Made by a program: the position numbers and the translations under genes. From CAWUIO01 sp963922455 (GTDB taxonomy: Bacteria; Bacteroidota; Bacteroidia; Cytophagales; Microscillaceae): a stretch of DNA of 34,469 nucleotides. The stretch lies in NCBI GenBank assembly GCA_963922455.1, contig CAWUIO010000071.1:1-34469 (forward strand), read 5' to 3'. The notes beneath the pieces were generated by a model, which had not been told where the DNA came from, searched no databases, and was given only the letters and a program-made list of their open reading frames with translations. The first letter of the stretch is position 1; each line of letters starts with the position of its first letter. Shown one piece after another: positions 1 through 7,051 of the stretch.

Positions 1-72
1 GCTAGGCTGCCGAGCCGGCTCACGCGCACCCCAGCGGCGGTCTCGGCCCTCACGGGCGCCTATCCCTAAGCC
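1..72 (+). repeat. GC-rich interspersed element, copy 1 (forward, cut by window edge)
   Basis: This is the inner half of the GC-rich element found nine times in the window. It runs from GCTAGGCTGCCGAGCC to CTATCCCTAAGCC and is almost the same as the inner half of the copy at 18125-18256, differing by a few substitutions and small indels. The outer half with the first hairpin lies beyond the window start. It faces the reverse copy at 471-598 with about 400 bp between them and no convincing gene in that gap. Confidence 0.85.
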
Positions 73-470
73 ATTCTGAGATGCGAGAAGCGAGAAGCGA
101 GAGGCGAGAGGAGAGAGGAGAGACTTGCCTATCAGCTCTCCTCGCTGTCGCGAGTCTAGGTGTTTGTCTCAACCCTCTTTTTTTGGCTGGCAAAGCGAGG
201 GATTGTAGGCACGCAAACCCCATCTCTCCTCTCGCTTCTCTATTCTCTCCTCTCAAAATGGCTACCTATGACATGGTTTGTAAAACGCCTGAACCAAAAC
301 GGACTCCTCATCTTCCAAGGATGCGGATTCCTCTTCTTGGTTGGAATGACTGGGTAGGTAGGCTATGTGTGCGCTCATACCCCAAAAGGGACGTAAGGGC
401 AAGCAGGTACAGAAAGTCTCTGCTCTCGCTTCTCTGCTCTCGCTTCTCAAAAATCCCGGTTCCAAAATCA
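73..470. other. Purine/pyrimidine-rich spacer between two repeat copies
   Basis: There is no credible gene here. The left part is an imperfect run of GCGAGA/GAGAGGAGA units. Later parts (about 220-257 and 415-450) carry the complementary bias as TCTCCTCTCGCTTCTC-like tracts, so the spacer can fold back on itself. The same tracts recur inside the gene-free pair at 23713-24002 and, in the opposite orientation, after the copy that ends at 29495. Open frames crossing this stretch are low-complexity and run through the repeats. Confidence 0.7.
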
Positions 471-598
471 GCTTAGGGATGGAACGGCATGTTTGAGCTC
501 GTGTAGGCCTGGCGGGGAAAGGCAGCGAGTAGTGAGAGCCCGACCCGCGCCGGTACCTACTTCCATCTTGCCTCGAGATGCTGGCGCGGGGAAGCCCC
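471..598 (-). repeat. GC-rich interspersed element, copy 2 (reverse)
   Basis: Read on the minus strand it begins GGGGCTTCCCCGCGCC, has a stem closed by GGCGCGGG, then GTCGGGCTCTCACTACTCGC, and ends with CCATCCCTAAGC. It is the closest relative of the copy at 12056-12185. It lies about 190 bp upstream of the glutamine synthetase start. The 599-784 interval between the two shows no gene and no clear TAnnTTTG promoter box. Confidence 0.88.
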
Positions 599-784
599 AG
601 GGTATTCCATCTTTTATCTTTTCACGACAAATTATTAGGAAAGTGGTATCCCTATCAAAAATTAGAATAAATTGCACTTTAAGAGGAGAGACCAGGTTTT
701 TTCCAACTGGCAGGCCCAGGTAAATTACTTGAAATTGCTGGGCTATCTCCTGACAAGTGATTACAAACATCATTTTTTTTAATT

Positions 785-2974
785 ATGGCAGATATGCGAT
801 TTCGGGCTGTTGAGCAAGCCCAAAACCGTCCGATCCGGACGATTCAGCACCCATCTAATAAAGTTTCTGACTATTTTGGGATTAATGTCTTTGATCATAA
901 TAAGCTACGCAGCAATCTAAGCGTAGATATGTTTAGAAAGCTCAACCGGGCCATTGAGGAAGGTCACCGGATTGATACCGATGTAGCCAACGCGGTAGCC
1001 ACGGCCATGAAGACTTGGGCAATTTCAAAAGGGGTGACTCATTTTACGCACTGGTTCCAACCGCTTACCGGGGCCACGGCCGAAAAACATGATTCATTTT
1101 TTGAGCCTAGGGGAGATGGGGAAGTGATTGAGGAATTCCGGGGCAAGGAGCTGGTACAACAGGAGCCCGATGCCTCTTCTTTTCCGAGTGGAGGGATTCG
1201 GACCACTTTTGAAGCTCGGGGCTATACGGCTTGGGACCCCAGCTCTCCCGCTTTTATTATGGAAATAGAAGGCAGCAAGACGCTTTGTATCCCGACCATT
1301 TTTGTGTCGTATACGGGGGAAGCCCTAGACTACAAAGCCCCCCTCTTAAAATCACTTTCGTTTTTAGATAAGGCAGCATCCTCGATTTGCGAATTGTTTA
1401 ATAAGGAAGTAAAGCGGGTATATGCCACCTTAGGCCCGGAGCAAGAGTACTTTTTGATAGATAAGGCCCTATTTTATTCACGCCCAGATTTGTTGATGGC
1501 GGGTAGAACGGTGTTTGGGCATATTCCGGCCAAAGGCCAACAACTAGAAGACCACTACTTTGGCTCGATACCTTCTCGGGTGAGTGCCTTTATGGTAGAT
1601 TTTGAGCTAGAGGCCCACAAATTAGGTATTCCTGTCCGTACCCGGCACAATGAAGTGGCGCCCAGCCAGTTTGAATGTGCCACTATGTTTGAAGAGGCCA
1701 ATTTGGCGGTCGATCACAACTCGCTGCTAATGGATGTGATCGAGCAAGTAGCCGAGCGTCACGATTTTAAGGTGCTTTTTCACGAGAAGCCTTTTGCCGA
1801 CATCAATGGAAGTGGGAAGCATAATAATTGGTCCATGGCGACGGATGAAGGTAAGAATTTGCTAGCCCCGGGGAGCAAAGCCAAGGAAAACCTGCAATTT
1901 TTGACCTTTTTTGTCAATGTCATCAAAGCCGTGCATCGTCATGCCGATTTGCTAAGGGCCAGTATTGCTTCGGCGGGAAATGATTGGCGGCTGGGGGCGA
2001 ATGAAGCGCCTCCGGCAATCATTTCTATTTTTATTGGGAGCCAGCTCCAGTCGGTATTGAATGAGTTGGAGGAGAAAGCCACCGTGAAGTTTGAAAAGGG
2101 AGATAATATCTACATGAAATTGGGTATAACCAAAATCCCCAATATTAAATTGGACGATACCGATCGGAACCGCACCTCTCCCTTTGCTTTTACCGGGAAT
2201 AAGTTTGAGTTTCGGGCGGTAGGGGCTTCGGCCAATTGTGCCGCCCCAATGACCATCTTGAATACGATTGTAGCCCAGCAATTAGTCAAGTTTAAAGAGG
2301 AGTATGACCAAAGGGCTGCCCAAGTCGATAAAAAGGAAGTGGCCATTATTCAAATCTTAAGGGAGTATATTAAGGATTCCCGGGATATTTTATTTGAAGG
2401 CGATAATTATTCGGATGATTGGGCCAAGGAAGCCGAAAAACGAGGCCTGAGTAATATTCGCTCCACGCCCCAAGCCCTAGACGCCCTGTTAAGTAAGGAA
2501 GCGCTGGACCTATTTGTGAGCCATAATATCTTCAGCGAGCGAGAACTGCACGCCCGTCATGAAATTTTATTGGAGGCCTACATCAAAAAAATACAGATTG
2601 AGTCTCGTTTAATGGGCGATTTGGCCCTAAACCATATCATCCCCACGGCGGTGAAGTATCAAAATCACCTCATTCAAAACGTTCAAGGGCTCAAAGAACT
2701 GGGGATAGAAGAGGAGAGTAGCAATAGCACTTTGGATGCCATTCGCCAGATATCTACGCATATTGGAAAGATACAAGTACTTTGTGAAGAGATGCGCTTG
2801 GCCCGGCGAGCGGTTAATCAGGTGGAAGATACAAGAGAGCGGGCTATGCAGTATGAACAAAAAATCAAATCCTTTTTTGAGGACATCCGCTATGCGGTAG
2901 ACAAATTGGAGCAAATGGTCGATGATGAGGATTGGCCATTGGCTAAATACCGAGAACTTTTAATGGTGCGTTAA
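785..2974 (+). CDS. glnN: Glutamine synthetase type III
   Basis: The 729-residue protein has the length and organisation of the GSIII family, which forms large homomeric rings and makes glutamine from glutamate, ammonia and ATP in the cytoplasm. Diagnostic family blocks are visible: NEVAPSQFECATMFEEANLA near residues 288-307, followed by KPFADINGSGKHNNWSM near 336-352 in the catalytic barrel, and a long helical C-terminal part that is typical of GSIII and absent from GSI and GSII. The ATG at 785 gives MADMRFRAVEQ, a normal GSIII beginning. The gene stands alone. The next gene starts about 790 bp later, and a hairpin terminator lies about 335 bp after the stop. The reading frame is intact and the assignment is secure; in vivo regulation by nitrogen is expected for the family but not visible here. 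Confidence 0.97.
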   Translation: MADMRFRAVEQAQNRPIRTIQHPSNKVSDYFGINVFDHNKLRSNLSVDMFRKLNRAIEEGHRIDTDVANAVATAMKTWAISKGVTHFTHWFQPLTGATAEKHDSFFEPRGDGEVIEEFRGKELVQQEPDASSFPSGGIRTTFEARGYTAWDPSSPAFIMEIEGSKTLCIPTIFVSYTGEALDYKAPLLKSLSFLDKAASSICELFNKEVKRVYATLGPEQEYFLIDKALFYSRPDLLMAGRTVFGHIPAKGQQLEDHYFGSIPSRVSAFMVDFELEAHKLGIPVRTRHNEVAPSQFECATMFEEANLAVDHNSLLMDVIEQVAERHDFKVLFHEKPFADINGSGKHNNWSMATDEGKNLLAPGSKAKENLQFLTFFVNVIKAVHRHADLLRASIASAGNDWRLGANEAPPAIISIFIGSQLQSVLNELEEKATVKFEKGDNIYMKLGITKIPNIKLDDTDRNRTSPFAFTGNKFEFRAVGASANCAAPMTILNTIVAQQLVKFKEEYDQRAAQVDKKEVAIIQILREYIKDSRDILFEGDNYSDDWAKEAEKRGLSNIRSTPQALDALLSKEALDLFVSHNIFSERELHARHEILLEAYIKKIQIESRLMGDLALNHIIPTAVKYQNHLIQNVQGLKELGIEEESSNSTLDAIRQISTHIGKIQVLCEEMRLARRAVNQVEDTRERAMQYEQKIKSFFEDIRYAVDKLEQMVDDEDWPLAKYRELLMVR

Positions 2975-3308
2975 GCTTTTGGGGCATGGAAAAAGCAATT
3001 AAACCATCATATATGTACCGGGATTGCCCAAGATTTCAATCTTATCTCCAAATAAGTACAATAGATCTAAAAACTGGTATTTTTTTCTATATTGCTTCAA
3101 ATTTTAAGCAGTTTTAGAGAAAAACATACTTATTTTTGAAATGTCGGTTAAAAATAGAGGTTGATAAAGTAAAAAGTAGTAATTTTTTGTTGTGATGGCT
3201 TATTTATTGACTGACGGGTTTTCCTGAAAATAGTTTTCTTTAAGGAAATGGATAATTGATAAGATAATTGTATTAGGAGATTTTTAGTTTTAGGTTTACA
3301 ATGGAAAC
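2975..3308. other. AT-rich gap after glnN, no gene seen
   Basis: This 334-bp stretch lies between the glnN stop and a clear hairpin terminator. It is AT-rich and has no coding frame I would support. An 89-codon minus-strand frame across 3148-3417 is lysine- and serine-rich and reads straight through the terminator hairpin, so I treat it as chance. The stretch may be a long 3' untranslated region of glnN or may hold a small RNA ending at the terminator. No consensus promoter box was found to decide between these. Confidence 0.4.
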
Positions 3309-3340
3309 TCGGGTCCTTTTGGGACCCGATTTTTCTTTTA
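3309..3340 (+). terminator. Rho-independent terminator
   Basis: An 8-bp perfect stem (TCGGGTCC paired with GGACCCGA) with a five-base loop is followed by a T-rich run ATTTTTCTTTT. It is oriented to end transcription coming from the glnN side. Confidence 0.85.
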
Positions 3341-3407
3341 TCCCCCCTGATTTTATTGAATTTTTTTCCTGGTGAATCTTCCCTTTTATTTTGGGTATAG
3401 AGGTCGT

Positions 3408-3498
3408 TTGTTAACAAACCATAGGCCTCACAGCGCAGTATAGTTCAACTTGATTCCTAAAAGATTCAATTTGGAATATTCCTATGGTTTATTAACAA
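3408..3498. repeat. 18-bp inverted repeat upstream of the first surface-protein gene
   Basis: The arm at 3408-3425 (TTGTTAACAAACCATAGG) and the arm at 3481-3498 (CCTATGGTTTATTAACAA) are complementary at 17 of 18 positions, with 55 bases between. Just inside and outside lie a second short dyad, CAGTATA and TATACTG, and GGCCT repeats. The structure sits 65-155 bp upstream of the promoter box at 3563. It could be a large operator or a transcript fold; neither is shown. Confidence 0.6.
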
Positions 3499-3562
3499 AT
3501 CCCTGGCCTGATACTATGATATACTGTGTAGTAGCATTGTAGGGATTCCCGAAAAATCATTC

Positions 3563-3570
3563 TATATTTG
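3563..3570 (+). promoter_or_regulatory. Bacteroidota-type promoter -7 box (TATATTTG)
   Basis: TATATTTG matches the Bacteroidota consensus TAnnTTTG exactly. A TTG at 3537-3539 could serve as the -33 element, but the spacing is slightly long. If it is used, the surface-protein gene has a leader of about 185 nt containing a short GAACC/GGTTC hairpin. Confidence 0.55.
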
Positions 3571-3761
3571 CGCCGAACCGCACCGGCTGGTTCTAATCTT
3601 ACAAGGGTATGAAATCGCCCTAATTCATCCAAAAAAATTAATAGACAATTGCTGACAAGTAGTACAACCTGGCCTGAAACCCTGGTGTTTTATTAGCTGG
3701 GTGTATGCATTTTAATATATGGTTAGGCTAAAAAAAATCATCACGAAAACAATTTTTACTC

Positions 3762-6700
3762 ATGAAAACAAGCATCCTTCAGCTAATTATGTGCTTTGCA
3801 GTAAATAACTCGTCCTGCCTGTATGCGGGTGGGTGGCGTAAAGAGGTAGTGAAATCGTATACCCGATACCAGCACTTAGGGATAGCCTTTCTTTTGGGGC
3901 TCGTACTTTTATCCGGAGTGCCAGAGTCCCTAAAAGCCCAACAGGTATTCCCATCGGCCGCTTTTCCTTTGCAGGATATAAATTTTCAAGGGAGTGTAAG
4001 AAGCCCAAATACTCAAGCTGAACCAGGTATTACTGGTATATTTGTCCAATTTGACCAAGATAATGTCTTGGACCTTTTTGTGGCCCGCTTTCGTCCTTTG
4101 CAATTGCGATTTGATTTAGAATATTACCAACAAGACGAACAGGGGGTGTACCAGCTGGTAAACCCGAACCCATTTGCTGATGCCGCTACAGCCTTGTTTG
4201 ACAAGCAGTACTTAACCCCATCGGCCGCCGATATTGATGGGGACGGTGACCAAGATTTACTGATAGGATATTTGCAAGTAGACTTTTTTTCAAACCCCCA
4301 GAGCTTGCAAGTTTTATATTTGAGAAATGATAATGGGCAATTGGTTCAAGATGATGCAAATAACCCTTTTGGCTTTTTCAATGTGGCGACTACCCTACCA
4401 AGTACAACGGTAAGCCCGGGGATATTGGACGAAAACGGAGACGGAGTGCCCGAAGCTGCCTTTTTAAGCTATATAGATGGCTCAGGACCTCAAGTAAAAT
4501 ACTATACATTTAATACAAACAGCCGGGACTTTGAAGAGGCAGAAAATTCAAACCCGTTGGCAGGCGAAGTCTTCAATGGGATGATCAATGCTACTTTTGT
4601 TGATTTGGACAATGATAGTGATCAAGACTTGGCCGTGGGAGTCGTGCGGGACGGAGTTCTTCCTAGCGATAGTACCTTCCGCTATTACGAAAATCAAGCA
4701 GGAACCTACGTCTGGCAAAGAGGGGAGACCAGCCCATTTGCTAGATTATTGCGAGATTTTACAATTGATGGTACACCAGGTGGTTTTCGTTTAATTGGCC
4801 GCAGCCCTCGGTTTGATTTTGGCGATTACTCCAATGATGGGAAGCCTGATCTCCTTTATGGCGATTTTTTTCCTACTGGCTTTGCTCAAGGAGAAGTGTT
4901 TTACTATCATAACAATGGAGAAGGCAATCAACCGAGTTATGGGCGGATTATTGGGGACACAGCTTTTCAAAAAGCTACTTTTACGATGGCAGACTTGAAT
5001 CTGGATAACGTACCTGATCTTCTTTTTAAACCTGGTGATTTCCTATCAACTACTCCAAGCGCTGGTACTTTTATCAATGATGGCTTGGGTAGTATTTCAA
5101 GCAATGGTATCGTCACACTGTCTGATACATTATACACTATCTTCTCAGATGGGGCTCAGTTCCTCAGTCCTCAATGGTTTGATTTTGATCTAGATGGAGA
5201 TTTAGATTTTTTTGTAACTGGCTTGGATGAGGCAGATGCAAATGGAGTAAGTTACCGTACATTTATCAACGACGGCAATAATAACTATACTTCTCCCGCA
5301 ATTTATCAATTGGACATGAACTCCCCGGTTGTAGACACTGTAGTATCCCTCGGGGCTTTTCTTAATGAAGCGGACACAAATTTTATCCCTAGTCAGAATT
5401 CTAGATTTGAAAATATTGGGATATCAGAATTTAGTGCTGATACGGATAAAGGTTTTTACTATACTGGCTTTTTTGACATTGACGAAGATGATGTTTTGGA
5501 GTGTGTGTTCGCTTTTACTGGCGACTCTTTAACCTATTACAAGTTTGATAACCAACAAAATACATATGTTGAAGATCAAGCCAATAATCCACTAGATGCG
5601 GCAACCCTGAATCTGCCCACGGGTTCTTCACTAAGTATTGGGTTTCTAGACCCAGTATTTATTGATTACGATCTGGATGGAGATGATGATTTATTTTTAA
5701 AATATGTACCGAGGATTGACTTGGGTAGTAACATCCGTGCCAATGCCCAAAAAATAAACTATTATGAGTTTGATGCAGGTACATTTACTTTACGTGATGA
5801 CTTAAATCCGCTACGTAATTTCTATTTTATTGACGCAAATGGTGGGAACACCATTATGAACTTTGCTGATACGGACCAGGATGGGGATTTGGATTTGTAT
5901 ATCAATCTAAAGGGTAACTACGTTGAGGAATTTATCAATGAATCTAGGCCTGAAGTAAGTCTGTTAATCAACCAAGACTTGCCCCTGGCCAGTGGTGATA
6001 CGGTATTTTTTGACCGTGGCGTTACCCGCGATACTACCATCCTCGTGCGGAATGATGGCTTGAGCAACCTGACCTTGACAAATGCCGATATTGCGGGCAG
6101 TGGGTATAGCATCGTTTCGGTACCTCAAACAATCGCTCCCAAGCAAACGGGTAACTTAGTGATTAACTATACGGCCAGTATGTCTGAGTCATTGGCTACT
6201 TTAACCTTCCAGACCAATGATACAGATGAGAAAAACTTGACGATCCAATTAAGTAATAAAGACGCTTCCATTTTGAGTGTTCGTACAAACGGGATGATTA
6301 TCCCGGAAAATTCTACGCTTGATTTTGGCAGTCTTGTTTTAAATACCAGTAAAGACACCCTCCTGCGCTTGTTCAACTCCGGAAACATCGCGCTAAATAT
6401 CAACGAGATTACGCTAAGTGGTAATGATTTTACCTTGGTAGAGTCTCCCAGTGGGAACAGTGTAGCACCGGGTGATTCCACCAGTTTGCTTATCCGGTTT
6501 ACGGCTGGAGGTGATCCTCAGGATTTGTCAAGTACGTTGACCATCAACAATACTTCCTCCAATGCCGGTGCTTTTACGCTAAATTTAACGGGCGCCCGCA
6601 CCCCCGTGACTTCGGCCGAGGAAATCCAAGAATTAGATTTCCGAATGGGCCCCGTCCCCAGCGAACGCTATTTGAACCTATACCTAGAAAACTTCCCCGA

Positions 6701-6881
6701 AAAGGAGGTCTTGATTCAGTTGTATGACGCTTACGGGAAGAGGGTAGCCGAGCAGCGTTTAGATCTGGATGGAAGCAATAATATTAGATCTTTGGATTTG
6801 AGCAATTTAAGCCCTGGGGCCTACGTCTTGCGTATGATTAGCGGAGATCGCGAAGCAGTTCGCCAATTCATCGTTAAGTAA
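3762..6881 (+). CDS. Secreted FG-GAP/VCBS repeat protein with T9SS sorting domain (paralogue A)
   Basis: A 1039-residue exported protein. A hydrophobic signal core (residues about 40-58) ends at an AQ cleavage-like site, but is preceded by an unusually long stretch of about 38 residues. From about residue 155 to 710 there are roughly nine Asp-rich FG-GAP/VCBS repeats, e.g. DIDGDGDQDLLIGY, DFDLDGDLDFF, DYDLDGDDDLFL and DTDQDGDLDLYINL; each resembles a calcium-binding DxDxDG loop in a beta-propeller. Two beta-sandwich domains of the ASH/choice-of-anchor type follow at about 730-830 and 845-940. The last ~80 residues are a T9SS type A sorting domain, which in this phylum directs outer-membrane export and surface attachment. 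A paralogue lies directly downstream, separated by a terminator. Surface adhesion or matrix function is inference; no enzymatic domain is visible. The start is uncertain because of the long N-terminus. Confidence 0.9.
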   Translation: MKTSILQLIMCFAVNNSSCLYAGGWRKEVVKSYTRYQHLGIAFLLGLVLLSGVPESLKAQQVFPSAAFPLQDINFQGSVRSPNTQAEPGITGIFVQFDQDNVLDLFVARFRPLQLRFDLEYYQQDEQGVYQLVNPNPFADAATALFDKQYLTPSAADIDGDGDQDLLIGYLQVDFFSNPQSLQVLYLRNDNGQLVQDDANNPFGFFNVATTLPSTTVSPGILDENGDGVPEAAFLSYIDGSGPQVKYYTFNTNSRDFEEAENSNPLAGEVFNGMINATFVDLDNDSDQDLAVGVVRDGVLPSDSTFRYYENQAGTYVWQRGETSPFARLLRDFTIDGTPGGFRLIGRSPRFDFGDYSNDGKPDLLYGDFFPTGFAQGEVFYYHNNGEGNQPSYGRIIGDTAFQKATFTMADLNLDNVPDLLFKPGDFLSTTPSAGTFINDGLGSISSNGIVTLSDTLYTIFSDGAQFLSPQWFDFDLDGDLDFFVTGLDEADANGVSYRTFINDGNNNYTSPAIYQLDMNSPVVDTVVSLGAFLNEADTNFIPSQNSRFENIGISEFSADTDKGFYYTGFFDIDEDDVLECVFAFTGDSLTYYKFDNQQNTYVEDQANNPLDAATLNLPTGSSLSIGFLDPVFIDYDLDGDDDLFLKYVPRIDLGSNIRANAQKINYYEFDAGTFTLRDDLNPLRNFYFIDANGGNTIMNFADTDQDGDLDLYINLKGNYVEEFINESRPEVSLLINQDLPLASGDTVFFDRGVTRDTTILVRNDGLSNLTLTNADIAGSGYSIVSVPQTIAPKQTGNLVINYTASMSESLATLTFQTNDTDEKNLTIQLSNKDASILSVRTNGMIIPENSTLDFGSLVLNTSKDTLLRLFNSGNIALNINEITLSGNDFTLVESPSGNSVAPGDSTSLLIRFTAGGDPQDLSSTLTINNTSSNAGAFTLNLTGARTPVTSAEEIQELDFRMGPVPSERYLNLYLENFPEKEVLIQLYDAYGKRVAEQRLDLDGSNNIRSLDLSNLSPGAYVLRMISGDREAVRQFIVK

Positions 6882-6903
6882 AATGTAATTTGAAATAGGA
6901 TCC

Positions 6904-6935
6904 ATCCCCCCGAAGAACCTCGGGGGGATTTTTTA
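6904..6935 (+). terminator. Rho-independent terminator
   Basis: A 10-bp perfect stem (ATCCCCCCGA with TCGGGGGGAT) with a six-base loop is followed by TTTTTT. It lies 22 bp after the stop of the first surface-protein gene, so the two paralogues are transcribed separately. Confidence 0.95.
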
Positions 6936-6990
6936 TTATATGGTAATAAATATTTAATAAATTCTAAACATAATGCTTCCAAGGTCTAAG

Positions 6991-6998
6991 TACATTTG
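6991..6998 (+). promoter_or_regulatory. Bacteroidota-type promoter -7 box (TACATTTG)
   Basis: TACATTTG matches TAnnTTTG exactly, sits 56 bp downstream of the terminator and 53 bp upstream of the next ATG. No clear -33 TTG is seen at the usual distance. Confidence 0.55.
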
Positions 6999-7051
6999 TG
7001 TATTGGGACATTTACAGAATACCTTAAAAGCTTTTAATCTCAACTGAACTT

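Noticed and set aside
81..476. Open frame of 131 codons across the first repeat unit, and the overlapping frames on both strands
   Set aside because: It is made of purine-rich simple sequence between two repeat cores, overlaps several equal frames, and has no family resemblance.
468..773. Minus-strand frame of 101 codons upstream of glnN
   Set aside because: Its C-terminal half is the translated GC-rich element, which is structured non-coding sequence; similar translations arise from other copies.
3148..3417. Minus-strand frame of 89 codons between glnN and the first surface-protein gene
   Set aside because: It runs through a strong terminator hairpin and has the Lys/Ser/Ile/Asn composition expected from random AT-rich DNA.
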